Origin: Macropodus opercularis
Taxonomy: Eukaryota; Chordata; Actinopteri; Anabantiformes; Osphronemidae
DNA: 64,000 nt
Direction of reading: 5' to 3'
Assembly (NCBI GenBank): GCA_030770545.1
Contig: CM061106.1
Location: 16,699,001-16,763,000, forward strand
Shown: piece after piece, positions 1 through 9,895 of the stretch
How the letters are laid out: each line of letters starts with the position of its first letter
Numbering within the stretch: position 1 is the first letter of the stretch
The notes under the pieces: model-generated
What the model was told of the DNA's origin: nothing
What the model saw: the letters and a program-made list of their open reading frames with translations, nothing else
Database searches by the model: none
Program-made: the position numbers and the translations under genes

Positions 1-647
1 TGGTTTGCAACAAGCCGTTGGGAGCAACGGCAGTGCCATAGAACGTTTATTCTTTCTCGGTTGAGATCTTTAGAAACCAAAGTGTGTGACTCTGTTTGTT
101 CTTGGGGTGTCTTGTCGCTCCAGAGGTGGATCTTTGTGAGGTGGATCTTTGTGCGGGACATTAGCGGCACCAAAAAAGCTTGGTGTTACCAGGAAACGCC
201 ATAGTCTTCGGAGTGTCAGGCACCAGCAGAGCCAAGTGCGTGGCCAACAACCCTTGGAGGCTTCGCTTAGGCTACGGTGACTTGTACGTGCCCATAGGGA
301 CGGAACAATGTCGCCACTCTTTGCTAACATGCTCTGATGTAGCAATTTGGACTTCAGAAGGAACACTGCTTACGGTGGAACATTCAATTCAGTTCGATAC
401 AATGTTTTTATATAGCGCCAATTCACAACAACAGTTATCTCAAGGCACTTCACAAGTAAGGTTTAAGACCTTACACAACTATACCCAACAACAAATGCCA
501 CATAGAGCAGGGCTTCGGGCTGCACCAAATCAATTTTTGCGCAGGAGCCGCCACACATCGCCGACAAGGCAACGGCAAATGGAAGCGATGGCTTTCTAAC
601 TGTCAGGCACCGATTCCGCCGTGAAAGAAAGCAGCAGCCGAACGTAG

Positions 648-720
648 GTTTCTGTAGTGTAGTGGTTATCACGTTCGCCTTACGCGCGAAAGGTCCCTGG
701 ATCGATGCCGGGCAGAAAAA
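648..720 (+). tRNA. tRNA-Val(UAC), array 1 copy 1
   Basis: The cloverleaf folds with an acceptor GTTTCTG, a normal D arm, and anticodon stem TTCGC/GCGAA around a loop with anticodon TAC. The body matches the vertebrate Val-AAC/CAC type rather than the usual Val-UAC type. The T loop begins ATCGATG, so the near-universal T54 is A, which should weaken the T54-A58 pair and the B box. In this copy the last acceptor base is A instead of C, breaking pair 1-72. A T4 run near 738 can terminate transcription. Confidence 0.7.
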
Positions 721-867
721 GAAGTTTGACTTTTCTCTCAAACATGGGCTTGCAGTAGAATCTGTCAGGCTCGCCGTACACGCCTGTTACCCAAGCGTCG
801 CGAGTTCCTGCTCTGATTCTTTCAAAAGCTCTGCGACCGAAGTGGCTTGCACTGAGCGGCTAAGCGC

Positions 868-940
868 TGCTGAAACCCGGGATCGAAAAAGGGACCTTTA
901 GATCTTCAGTCTAACGCTCTCCCATCTGAGCTATTTCAGC
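868..940 (-). pseudogene. tRNA-Phe(GAA), array 1 copy 1, broken T arm
   Basis: Acceptor, D arm and anticodon arm (anticodon GAA) match vertebrate tRNA-Phe. The T stem is damaged: the two G at 52-53 are T, giving five consecutive T on the RNA-like strand inside the gene. This removes the G53-C61 pair and creates an internal RNA polymerase III stop signal, so I expect little or no mature tRNA. An external T4 lies about 40 bases downstream. Confidence 0.8.
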
Positions 941-1034
941 ACAGCGACGGCACCTGGTGGTGGTGAAAGGCAGCGACTCTGAGTGACAAGGGGCCTGAAG
1001 CCACGTTTCCTCTGGTTGGTAAGATAGGTAAATA

Positions 1035-1106
1035 CTCCCCGTCGGGGAATCGAACCCCGGTCTTCCGCGTGACAGGCGGAGATACTGTCCACTATACTAA
1101 CGAGGA
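1035..1106 (-). tRNA. tRNA-Asp(GUC), array 1 copy 1
   Basis: A full cloverleaf: acceptor TCCTCGT/ACGGGGA, anticodon stem TCCGC/GCGGA with anticodon GTC, T arm with canonical TTCGATT loop, discriminator G. It closely matches vertebrate tRNA-Asp. Both internal promoter boxes look intact, unlike the Val and most Phe neighbours. Downstream only a T3 run is close by, so termination may be weak. Confidence 0.92.
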
Positions 1107-1878
1107 GGGATTTTGGCCCTCGGGTCAGCCGCGGAACCCAAAGCGGACATTGCTTCGCGGCCTTTTGGGAAGCTTGTCGGTGGCCAAGACCCGCTTTCAA
1201 ATCTGCTTCTCCAAACTTACATTAGAGGCCTTGGTTTGCAACAAGCCGTTGGGAGCAACGGCAGTGCCATAGAACGTTTATTCTTTCTCGGTTGAGATCT
1301 TTAGAAACCAAAGTGTGTGACTCTGTTTGTTCTTGGGGTGTCTTGTCGCTCCAGAGGTGGATCTTTGTGAGGTGGATCTTTGTGCGGGACATTAGCGGCA
1401 CCAAAAAAGCTTGGTGTTACCAGGAAACGCCATAGTCTTCGGAGTGTCAGGCACCAGCAGAGCCAAGTGCGTGGCCAACAACCCTTGGAGGCTTCGCTTA
1501 GGCTACGGTGACTTGTACGTGCCCATAGGGACGGAACAATGTCGCCACTCTTTGCTATCATGCTCTGATGTAGCAATTTGGACTTCAGAAGGAACACTGC
1601 TTACGGTGGAACATTCAATTCAGTTCGATACAATGTTTTTATATAGCGCCAATTCACAACAACAGTTATCTCAAGGCACTTCACAAGTAAGGTTTAAGAC
1701 CTTACACAACTATACCCAACAACAAATGCCACATAGAGCAGGGCTTCGGGCTGCACCAAATCAATTTTTGCGCAGGAGCCGCCACACATCGCCGACAAGG
1801 CAACGGCAAATGGAAGCGATGGCTTTCTAACTGTCAGGCACCGATTCCGCCGTGAAAGAAAGCAGCAGCCGAACGTAG

Positions 1879-1951
1879 GTTTCTGTAGTGTAGTGGTTAT
1901 CACGTTCGCCTTACGCGCGAAAGGTCCCTGGATCGATGCCGGGCAGAAACA
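1879..1951 (+). tRNA. tRNA-Val(UAC), array 1 copy 2
   Basis: Same gene as at 648, but the acceptor end is CAGAAAC, so all seven acceptor pairs form. The A54 T-loop substitution is kept. Confidence 0.72.
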
Positions 1952-2098
1952 GAAGTTTGACTTTTCTCTCAAACATGGGCTTGCAGTAGAATCTGTCAGG
2001 CTCGCCGTACACGTCTGTTACCCAAGCGTCGCGAGTTCCTGCTCTGATTCTTTCAAAAGCTCTGCGACCGAAGTGGCTTGCACTGAGCGGCTAAGCGC

Positions 2099-2171
2099 TG
2101 CTGAAACCCGGGATCGAAAAAGGGACCTTTAGATCTTCAGTCTAACGCTCTCCCATCTGAGCTATTTCAGC
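2099..2171 (-). pseudogene. tRNA-Phe(GAA), array 1 copy 2, broken T arm
   Basis: Identical lesion to the copy at 868: T52-T53 and an internal T5. Confidence 0.8.
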
Positions 2172-2265
2172 ACAGCGACGGCACCTGGTGGTGGTGAAAG
2201 GCAGCGACTCTGAGTGACAAGGGGCCTGAAGCCACGTTTCCTCTGGTTGGTAAGATAGGTAAATA

Positions 2266-2337
2266 CTCCCCGTCGGGGAATCGAACCCCGGTCTTCCGCG
2301 TGACAGGCGGAGATACTGTCCACTATACTAACGAGGA
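2266..2337 (-). tRNA. tRNA-Asp(GUC), array 1 copy 2
   Basis: Identical to the copy at 1035; intact cloverleaf and boxes. Confidence 0.92.
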
Positions 2338-3110
2338 GGGATTTTGGCCCTCGGGTCAGCCGCGGAACCCAAAGCGGACATTGCTTCGCGGCCTTTTGGG
2401 AAGCTTGTCGGTGGCCAAGACCCGCTTTCAAATCTGCTTCTCCAAACTTACATTAGAGTCCTTGGTTTGCAACAAGCCGTTGGGAGCAACGGCAGTGCCA
2501 TAGAACGTTTATTCTTTCTCGGTTGAGATCTTTAGAAACCAAAGTGTGTGACTCTGTTTGTTGTTGGGGTGTCTTGTCGCTCCAGAGGTGGATCTTTGTG
2601 AGGTGGATCTTTGTGCGGGACATTAGCGGCACCAAAAAAAGCTTGGTGTTACCAGGAAACGCCATAGTCTTCGGAGTGTCAGGCACCAGCAGAGCCAAGT
2701 GCGTGGCCAACAACCCTTGGAGGCTTCGCTTAGGCTACGGTGACTTGTACGTGCCCATAGGGACGGAACAATGGCGCCACTCTTTGCTAACATGCTCTGA
2801 TGTAGCCATTTGGACTTCAGAAGGAACACTGCTTACGGTGGAACATTCAATTCAGTTCGATACAATGTTTTTATATAGCGCCAATTCACAACAACAGTTA
2901 TCTCAAGGCACTTCACAAGTAAGGTTTAAGACCTTACACAACTATACCCAACAACAAATGCCACATAGAGCAGGGCTTCGGGCTGCACCAAATCAATTTT
3001 TGCGCAGGAGCCGCCACACATCGCCGACAAGGCAACGGCAAATGGAAGCGATGGCTTTCTAACTGTCAGGCACCGATTCCGCCGTGAAAGAAAGCAGCAG
3101 CCGAACGTAG

Positions 3111-3183
3111 GTTTCTGTAGTGTAGTGGTTATCACGTTCGCCTTACGCGCGAAAGGTCCCTAAATCGATGCCGGGCAGAAACA
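3111..3183 (+). pseudogene. tRNA-Val(UAC), array 1 copy 3, T stem lost
   Basis: As the copy at 1879, but the T stem reads CCTAA where the others have CCTGG, so two T-stem pairs next to the loop are lost in addition to A54. Confidence 0.75.
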
Positions 3184-3330
3184 GAAGTTTGACTTTTCTC
3201 TCAAACATGGGCTTGCAGTAGAATCTGTCAGGCTCGCCGTACACGCCTGTTACCCAAGCGTCGCGAGTTCCTGCTCTGATTCTTTCAAAAGCTCTGCGAC
3301 CGAAGTGGCTTGCACTGAGCGGCTAAGCGC

Positions 3331-3403
3331 TGCTGAAACCCGGGATCGAAAAAGGGACCTTTAGATCTTCAGTCTAACGCTCTCCCATCTGAGCTATTTC
3401 AGC
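3331..3403 (-). pseudogene. tRNA-Phe(GAA), array 1 copy 3, broken T arm
   Basis: Carries the same T52-T53 change and internal T5 as copies 1 and 2. Confidence 0.8.
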
Positions 3404-3497
3404 ACAGCGACGGCACCTGGTGGTGGTGAAAGGCAGCGACTCTGAGTGACAAGGGGCCTGAAGCCACGTTTCCTCTGGTTGGTAAGATAGGTAAATA

Positions 3498-3569
3498 CTC
3501 CCCGTCGGGGAATCGAACCCCGGTCTTCCGCGTGACAGGCGGAGATACTGTCCACTATACTAACGAGGA
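3498..3569 (-). tRNA. tRNA-Asp(GUC), array 1 copy 3
   Basis: Intact; no difference seen from the copy at 1035. Confidence 0.92.
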
Positions 3570-4342
3570 GGGATTTTGGCCCTCGGGTCAGCCGCGGAAC
3601 CCAAAGCGGACATTGCTTCGCGGCCTTTTGGGAAGCTTGTCGGTGGCCAAGACCCGCTTTCAAATCTGCTACTCCAAACTTACATTATAGGCCTTGGTTT
3701 GCAACAAGCCGTTGGGAGCAACGGCAGTGCCATAGAACGTTTATTCTTTCTCGGTTGAGATCTTTAGAAACCAAAGTGTGTGACTCTGTTTGTTGTTGGG
3801 GTGTCTTGTCGCTCCAGAGGTGGATCTTTGTGAGGTGGATCTTTGTGCGGGACATTAGCGGCACCAAAAAAAGCTTGGTGTTTCCAAGAAACGCCATAGT
3901 CTTCGTAGTGTCAGGCACCAGCAGAGCCAAGTGCGTGGCCAACAACCCTTGGAGGCTTCGCTTAGGCTACGGTGACTTGTACGTGCCCATAGGGACGGAA
4001 CAATGGCGCCACTCTTTGCTAACATGCTCTGATGTAGCAATTTGGACTTCAGAAGGAACACTGCTTACGGTGGAACATTCAATTCAGTTCGATACAATGT
4101 TTTTATATAGCGCCAATTCACAACAACAGTTATCTCAAGGCACTTCACAAGTAAGGTTTAAGACCTTACACAACTATACCCAACAACAAATGCCACATAG
4201 AGCAGGGCTTCGGGCTGCACCAAATCAATTTTTGCGCAGGAGCCGCCACACATCGCCGACAAGGCAACGGCAAATGGAAGCGATGGCTTTCTAACTGTCA
4301 GGCACCGATTCCGCCGTGAAAGAAAGCAGCAGCCGAACGTAG

Positions 4343-4415
4343 GTTTCTGTAGTGTAGTGGTTATCACGTTCGCCTTACGCGCGAAAGGTCCCTGGATCAA
4401 TGCCGGGCAGAAACA
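4343..4415 (+). tRNA. tRNA-Val(UAC), array 1 copy 4
   Basis: As the copy at 1879 with one more T-loop change (purine 57 is A rather than G), which is tolerated in tRNAs. A54 is kept. Confidence 0.7.
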
Positions 4416-4562
4416 GAAGTTTGACTTTTCTCTCAAACATGGGCTTGCAGTAGAATCTGTCAGGCTCGCCATACACGCCTGTTACCCAAGCGTCGCGAGT
4501 TCCTGCTCTGATTCTTTCAAAAGCTCTGCGACCGAAGTGGCTTGCACTGAGCGGCTAAGCGC

Positions 4563-4635
4563 TGCTGAAACCCGGGATCGAGCCAGGGACCTTTAGATCT
4601 TCAGTCTAACGCTCTCCCATCTGAGCTATTTCAGC
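4563..4635 (-). tRNA. tRNA-Phe(GAA), array 1 copy 4
   Basis: The T stem is restored to CCTGG/CCGGG and there is no internal T run, but T54 is C. It is intermediate between the broken copies 1-3 and the canonical copy 5. Confidence 0.75.
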
Positions 4636-4729
4636 ACAGCGACGGCACCTGGTGGTGGTGAAAGGCAGCGACTCTGAGTGACAAGGGGCCTGAAGCCACG
4701 TTTCCTCTGGTTGGTAAAATAGGTAAATA

Positions 4730-4801
4730 CTCCCCGTCGGGGAATCGAACCCCGGTCTTCCGCGTGACAGGCGGAGATACTGTCCACTATACTAACGAGG
4801 A
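4730..4801 (-). tRNA. tRNA-Asp(GUC), array 1 copy 4
   Basis: Intact. In this copy a base change downstream (near 4716) makes a T4 run on the transcribed strand, a possible terminator absent from copies 1-3. Confidence 0.92.
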
Positions 4802-5574
4802 GGGATTTTGGCCCTCGGGTCAGCCGCGGAACCCAAAGCGGACATTGCTTCGCGGCCTTTTGGGAAGCTTGTCGGTGGCCAAGACCCGCTTTCAAATCTG
4901 CTTCTCCAAACTTACATTAGAGGCCTTGGTTTGCAACAAGCCGTTGGGAGCAACGGCAGTGCCATAGAACGTTTATTCTTTCTCGGTTGAGATCTTTAGA
5001 AACCAAAGTGTGTGACTCTGTTTGTTGTTGGGGTGTCTTGTCGCTCCAGAGGTGGATCTTTGTGAGGTGGATCTTTGTGCGGGACATTAGCGGCACCAAA
5101 AAAAGCTTGGTGTTTCCAAGAAACGCCATAGTCTTCGTAGTGTCAGGCACCAGCAGAGCCAAGTGCGTGGCCAACAACCCTTGGAGGCTTCGCTTAGGCT
5201 ACGGTGACTTGTACGTGCCCATAGGGACGGAACAATGGCGCCACTCTTTGCTAACATGCTCTGATGTAGCAATTTGGACTTCAGAAGGAACACTGCTTAC
5301 GGTGGAACATTCAATTCAGTTCGATACAATGTTTTTATATAGCGCCAATTCACAACAACAGTTATCTCAAGGCACTTCACAAGTAAGGTTTAAGACCTTA
5401 CACAACTATACCCAACAACAAATGCCACATAGAGCAGGGCTTCAGGCTGCACCAAATCAATTTTTGCGCAGGAGCCGCCACACATCGCCCACAAGGCAAC
5501 GGCAAATGGAAGCGATGGCTTTCTAACTGTCAGGCACCGATTCCGCCGTGAAAGAAAGCAGCAGCCGAACGTAG

Positions 5575-5647
5575 GTTTCTGTAGTGTAGTGGTTATCACG
5601 TTCGCCTTACGCGCGAAAGGTCCCTGGATCGATGCCGGGCAGAAACA
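5575..5647 (+). tRNA. tRNA-Val(UAC), array 1 copy 5
   Basis: Same as the copy at 1879, A54 included. Confidence 0.72.
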
Positions 5648-5794
5648 GAAGTTTGACTTTTCTCTCAAACATGGGCTTGCAGTAGAATCTGTCAGGCTCG
5701 CCGTACACGCCTGTTACCCAAGCGTCGCGAGTTCCTGCTCTGATTCTTTCAAAAGCTCTGCGACCGAACTGGCTTGCACTGAGCGGCTAAGCGC

Positions 5795-5867
5795 TGCTGA
5801 AACCCGGGATCGAACCAGGGACCTTTAGATCTTCAGTCTAACGCTCTCCCATCTGAGCTATTTCAGC
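5795..5867 (-). tRNA. tRNA-Phe(GAA), array 1 copy 5, canonical
   Basis: The only tRNA-Phe in the window with a fully canonical T arm (CCTGG, TTCGATC loop, CCGGG) and intact B box. It probably represents the ancestral form of the array 1 gene. Confidence 0.93.
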
Positions 5868-5946
5868 ACAGCGACGGCACCTGGTGGTGGTGAAAGGCAG
5901 CGACTCTGAGTGACAAGGGGCCTGAAGCCACGTTTCCTCTGGTTGG

Positions 5947-6002
5947 TTAAATAGGTAACTACTCCCCGTCAGGGAATCAACGGGGAGTAGTTATCTATTT
6001 AA
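5947..6002. other. Foldback hairpin at the array 1 / array 2 junction
   Basis: Left arm 5947-5969 and right arm 5980-6002 are inverted copies (22 of 23 pairs) around a 10-base loop. The left arm is the flank and last bases of the fifth tRNA-Asp; the right arm repeats that flank inverted and then runs straight into array 2 spacer. The form fits a fold-back or template-switch breakpoint. Confidence 0.9.
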
Positions 6003-6072
6003 GATTGTGAAGTTTAGAGACTTCCTCTGCTGCGTTATGTACTTCTCATCTGTAGAGGGCTTACGGCGTGAA

Positions 6073-6145
6073 GCCTGGCTACCTGAGTCGGTAGAGCATC
6101 AGACTTTTCATCTGAGTGTCCAAGTGTCAAGTCCCTACTCAGCCG
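6073..6145 (+). pseudogene. tRNA-Lys(UUU)-like, decayed
   Basis: Aligns end to end with tRNA-Lys(UUU) at 23226. The 5' side of the D stem is changed (TACCTGAG for TAGCTCAG), destroying the D stem and the A box, and the B box reads GTGTCAAGTCC in place of GGTTCAAGTCC. Anticodon TTT is kept. I expect no transcription. The same decayed sequence recurs at the other Lys-like loci of array 2. Confidence 0.85.
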
Positions 6146-6549
6146 AAGGCACCTTATTTCTGCAGGTCTTTAGTGTTGAGAGGTGACGTCGAAAATCGCT
6201 TCGACGTGCTGTTGCCAACAGAGCTTTGCGTGCTTTTCTCCCCAAGGCGTCACTAAAACCTCCTCCTGTTCTGTCAAACACAGCGCAATTACTGTGAAGG
6301 CACCTATGCTCGTCACCATGCTACCAGTTTTGTGAAACCTGGTAACAAACATGTCACTTTCAACGTGTTTGCATGCACTCAAGGAACCACAGTAAAGTGT
6401 GCTTTGTTTCACAAGCTGGTTTGGAAAGGTCTAACCTGTTTTCTTCATTGGAACCAGGGAATTAGAGAAACACGGTTCTTTCCCAGAAAGATTTCCATTT
6501 AGATGGGATCCTCGATTGCCCGAGGAAGGTGCCAGTCACCAGCGTCGTC

Positions 6550-6621
6550 TCCCTGGTGGTCTAGTGGCTAGGATTCTGCACTTTCACTGCCGCGGCCCGG
6601 GTTAGATTCCCGGAAAGGGAA
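6550..6621 (+). pseudogene. tRNA-Glu(UUC), mutated copy
   Basis: Aligns with tRNA-Glu(UUC) at 15624, but the conserved C56 of the T loop is A, an anticodon-stem G is T (TCTGCA for TCGGCA), and the 3' acceptor strand has AA for TC. Likely inactive. Confidence 0.8.
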
Positions 6622-6754
6622 TGCCATTTTAGCTGCGGTTGAGTTCAGTACGTTGAAGACTAAATCTGATTACCTTCTGCAACTTGCTTGCTTAGAGGTG
6701 CAGGAGAAGCTTTGGTCCGCTGACTTGAAAAAGGGGGCAGTTGCGCCTGTCCTC

Positions 6755-6826
6755 TGCATTGGCCGGGAATTGAACCCAGGTCAACTGCTTGGGAAGCAGC
6801 TATTCTCACCACTATACCACCAATGC
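6755..6826 (-). tRNA. tRNA-Gly(CCC)
   Basis: Acceptor GCATTGG/CCAATGC, D arm as in vertebrate Gly-UCC, anticodon stem GCTGC/GCAGT with loop TTCCCAA (anticodon CCC), T loop TTCAATT, discriminator A. Here base 50 is T, giving a T-G wobble in the T stem. Downstream on the minus strand a T5 run (about 6728-6732) is the likely terminator. It faces the Glu gene convergently. The body is nearly the same as that of the Gly(GCC) genes of this array, from which it differs at anticodon base 34. Confidence 0.88.
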
Positions 6827-7025
6827 TTAAAAGCTTCCCCTTGCCCTATGGGGACGTGACAGATTACTCCAAACGCCGCAAGAGGACGTTCCCAGATTGC
6901 ATCACTGAGCTCTGTCAAGTCCCCATCTAGGTAGGGCGCGTAACACACGAATGTGGCCAGGTTATTCCAAACCAGCACACACTAAGGCAAGTAATAAGCG
7001 CACACCAGAAAAGACATATCCTCAT

Positions 7026-7141
7026 TGTAGGAATCTAAATAGTTAAGTAGTAGTTAAAATAGTAGTTGAAAGCTTAGATAGTAGGATGCAGGCAGAAAAC
7101 AGAACAAGCCGATTGCATTAAAGTATAGTTTGAAACACACA
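7026..7141 (+). repeat. Truncated 5' LTR fragment
   Basis: This stretch aligns with the start of the LTR at 17540: both share the GCTTAGATAGTAGGATGCAG block, a match running to about 7137. After that the 17.5-kb LTR continues with TATA box and polyadenylation signal, while here the leader repeats begin. The TATA and polyadenylation parts are therefore missing, and this copy probably has no LTR promoter. Confidence 0.75.
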
Positions 7142-7626
7142 CTCCCTTAAAAGACTGAGTTGTGAACCTCTGTTGTGATACAACTAAAATTACGGCCACT
7201 AGTTGGAAAACTGCAGACACAAATTAAAAATTAAAAGACAAAAAAAAAAAGGGTGAAGTGTCTGAAAGATTCCGGTTTGGTAGAACCTAGGGATTTGGTG
7301 CTCCCTTAAAAGACTGAGTTGTGAACCTCTGTTGTGATACAACTAAAATTACGGCCACTAGTTGGAAAACTGCAGACACAAATTAAAAATTAAAAGACAA
7401 AAAAAAAAAGGGTGAAGTGTCTGAAAGATTCCGGTTTGGTAGAACCTAGGGATTTGGTGCTCCCTTAAAAGACTGAGTTGTGAACCTCTGTTGTGATACA
7501 ACTAAAATTACGGCCACCAGTTGGAAAGCTACAGACACAAATTAATAACAAAAAGAAAAAAAAAAGGGGCAGTGTCTGAAAGATTCCGGGTGTAGGACCC
7601 CTAGGGACTTGGTGCTCCCTTAAAAT
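7142..7626 (+). repeat. Three tandem 155-159 bp repeats in the retroviral leader
   Basis: Copies start at 7142, 7301 and 7460, with a stub at 7615. The first two are identical as far as I can see; the third has a few changes and is 155 bp. Each holds an A-rich tract and ends GGTGCTCCC. Their place between LTR fragment and gag suggests a repeated leader or packaging region, but I cannot show a function. Confidence 0.9.
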
Positions 7627-7799
7627 ATTGCAAGTTAGTGGAATAGTTGTTGATGTGTTGAAGAGTTGAAAAGTCACCGGTGAGAGAGTGGAAATCTAAC
7701 GGTGATAACAAAGTGTTTTGTTTGTTTTGTTTGCTTGTTTGTTTGTTTTTTCTTTCTCACTCCTGTGAGTGAGAGAAGTGGAATCTCAGGAGGAGAAAA
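7627..7799 (+). other. Retroviral gag 5' leader with T/G-rich tract
   Basis: Non-coding leader between the repeats and the gag start; 7717-7757 is a low-complexity TTTG-type tract. The purine-rich GGAGGAGAAAA precedes the ATG at 7800. Confidence 0.6.
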
Positions 7800-8252
7800 A
7801 TGGAGAGTGAATTTGATCTAGAGTGTGTTGATGAAGGCGGCTGCAGGCCACTGACAATGTTGAATCAGTGGAAAAAAGCTCGTGAACAGTTGATAAGTGG
7901 TTTTGAAAAGAAAGATCGAGATCGACAAAGAAAAATTTATGATGGTAAATATGAAGAATTAAAAAAGAAGGGAGTTTGGAAAGATGAGGACAGAGGAGAT
8001 CTAGCAGAAGTTTTAGCCAGGGAGGATGTGGCTGCATTACAGGCAACAAAAGAACACAGCAAAGAAGAAGTAAAAGGTTTAATCGTGAAGAGAAAGTGGA
8101 AAACAGAATTAGAACAAAAAGAGGAAAATAGGCGAATAGTGCACAATATGGCATTGGCAGCATGGGGAACTAAAATTATTGCAAAAATAGGGAAAGACAA
8201 ACAACAGGAACTCACTGATAGTTCAGTGAAAAAACACCACACACCACAGTAG
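7800..8252 (+). pseudogene. gag: Retroviral gag, N-terminal (matrix) part
   Basis: An ATG-started frame of 150 codons, highly charged and Lys/Glu-rich with a tryptophan-containing start region, as expected for a retroviral matrix domain; I assign it by position rather than by a motif. It ends at TAG 8250-8252. The +2 frame is already open there and runs into the next gag part through a PPPY late-domain motif just before 8342, so a single indel, perhaps in the A run near 8228-8234, has split gag. The parts are described separately here and not joined. Confidence 0.75.
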
Positions 8253-9895
8253 GGCAGACACGACCACCGACATATGTAAACATCTATCCTGATTTAAAGC
8301 ACACATCTGCACTTACTACGCTGCCCCCACCGTATAAACAGATGCCTCTGTGGAATGTGAAGGGAGGTCAGTTAGATGTAGAGGAGAAGCAGGACAGTGG
8401 AGGAGCCAGTGGAGTAGATTGGAGCAGAGATAACGAAACTAGGGAAACGATGCGTGTGCTTGCTGCAGCTCAGCAGCAAGATCAGGAATTAATTAAGAGA
8501 AAAGAGATGAGGAAGGAGGAACAGGCAATAGGATGGAAGTCAGGGATAGAGTTAGAAGGAGAAAGTAGAAGCATGCAAAGTGACGAAGAAGGAGAGGAAG
8601 CTTTTAGAAACAGGAGAAGAAGGGAAAGTAGGAGACAAGAGGAGAGTGAAAGGAGGAGTCAAGCAGGGATTGACGTCACCATTAAGGGAAAACTGACAAC
8701 ACACACAGATGAGCCACCCGTATCCCACAGATATGACCTTAGACCTAGACGTAATTCAGCACCAGGTGGTGACCACATACACCACCAATACCCCTTGCTT
8801 TCAAAAGGGGGCAGAATCCAATATAAACCATGGCAGTTTGGGGACATGACAGCAATTTTAGAGAAACTTCCACATCCCACAGAGGGTGGGGGAAGGTGGT
8901 TGAGCAAGTTGGAGCAGTTGACCATGGGCCAGAGACTGGGAGTAGGTGATTGGAGGGCCCTGATGGGGCAGATTATGTCCACCTGGGAAGTAGAACAAAT
9001 AGAGGCAAGAGCAGGACTGTTGATGGTAGATGATAGTGAGCCATTTGACCAGTGGGCCACAAATGTGGGTAGAGCTATGAGAGAACGTTTCCCGGCCCCT
9101 AGAGGCCAGACACATCAGATCACGTGTACACCTAAGAAGGGGGAGAAACCGGCCACTTTTTTACATAGGTGTAAAACAGAATGGGTTGATGCTACGGGGG
9201 TGCACCCACACTCCACTCAAATGCAAGAGGAGTTGTTCAGGCGAGCAGTGTTAAAGGGAGTGTCAAAAGAAGTAAGACAAAGCACGGAAGATAATCCAGA
9301 TGCACCGGGAGGTTCCACTGAGACGTGGGAACGCCACCTGTTGCACCATTTACATAAGGCACAGCAGAAAGAGGAAGAGGAAGGTTCAGAAATGGAGGAA
9401 TTGAAAAAACAGCTGCTTAGGTTACAGTTACAGAAGGTAAGACAAGAGACTAATGATGTTAAGAAGAAAGATAAGGTAGAAAAACAGATGTTGCAACAGG
9501 CTACACAGGTTCCTGATAACCCAGATTTATTGCCCTCTCCATCCTGGGTTCCAGGCCACCCTCAGTATGGACACGGGCCATCCAATACACAAGGCTCATA
9601 TTACCCACAGCAGTACGGTAGGGGTCAACCCAGGGGGGACCGTGGCTATCTGGGACGGGGATCCGGGAGGGGAAGGGGCATGTCGGGGGAGTGGATATGC
9701 TACTGCTGCGGTCAGCCGGGGCATTTCGCCAGAGAATGTCCCATGACTCATGCAAACATGGGACCTGGTCCGAGGGGACGAGGACAGCGTGGAAGAGGTC
9801 TACCAAATAGAGGATCACATGTTGCACCTCACGCCAGTCTTGCACCAGGGGGTCAGTTTCCTGTGTGGGAACCAGAGGATTTCCCCCAACAATGA
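8253..9895 (+). pseudogene. gag: Retroviral gag, capsid and nucleocapsid part
   Basis: Open from before 8253 to the UGA at 9893-9895, with an in-frame ATG at 8342. In order: the PPPY late motif (8324-8335), an Arg/Glu-rich segment, a capsid-like region (about 8820-9350), a charged coiled-coil-like stretch (about 9360-9500), and a basic Gly/Arg-rich nucleocapsid with one CX2CX4HX4C zinc knuckle at 9698-9739. The knuckle identifies it as Gag. The stop is in the same frame as pol. Confidence 0.9.

Larger units (their letters stand above)
1..5948. repeat. Tandem array 1: 1231-1232 bp unit with tRNA-Val, -Phe and -Asp
   Basis: Nearly five copies of one unit in head-to-tail order; equivalent points lie at 648, 1879, 3111, 4343 and 5575. 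The first unit step is 1231 bp and the others 1232. Copies are almost identical, differing by scattered substitutions and one or two bases in an A run near 170/1400/2630. The window opens inside a unit, so the array continues to the left. Besides the three tRNA genes, each unit carries about 700 bp of spacer (for example 1107-1878) in which I recognise no gene; open frames of 139-179 codons there are conserved only because the DNA is. The last copy breaks off inside tRNA-Asp at the foldback junction. Confidence 0.95.
6003..7025. repeat. Array 2, first segment (partial unit)
   Basis: Starts in spacer equivalent to 16860 and 25800 and holds the decayed Lys, Glu and Gly(CCC) genes in the usual order. 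It ends in the spacer after Gly at the retroviral LTR. The stretch 6146-6549 is spacer with no recognisable gene. Confidence 0.9.

Noticed and set aside
2523..3062. Open frames of 139-179 codons repeated in every unit of array 1
   Set aside because: Present in all copies only because the DNA is repeated; lengths differ between copies, no family or motif is recognisable, and no promoter or splice signal supports them.
7292..7310. GGTGCTCCC at repeat ends as a primer-binding site
   Set aside because: I cannot match it to the 3' end of a tRNA with confidence, and it occurs three times.
7142..7626. The 159-bp repeats as a CRISPR or satellite array
   Set aside because: Contiguous repeats without spacers, only three copies, placed in a retroviral leader.
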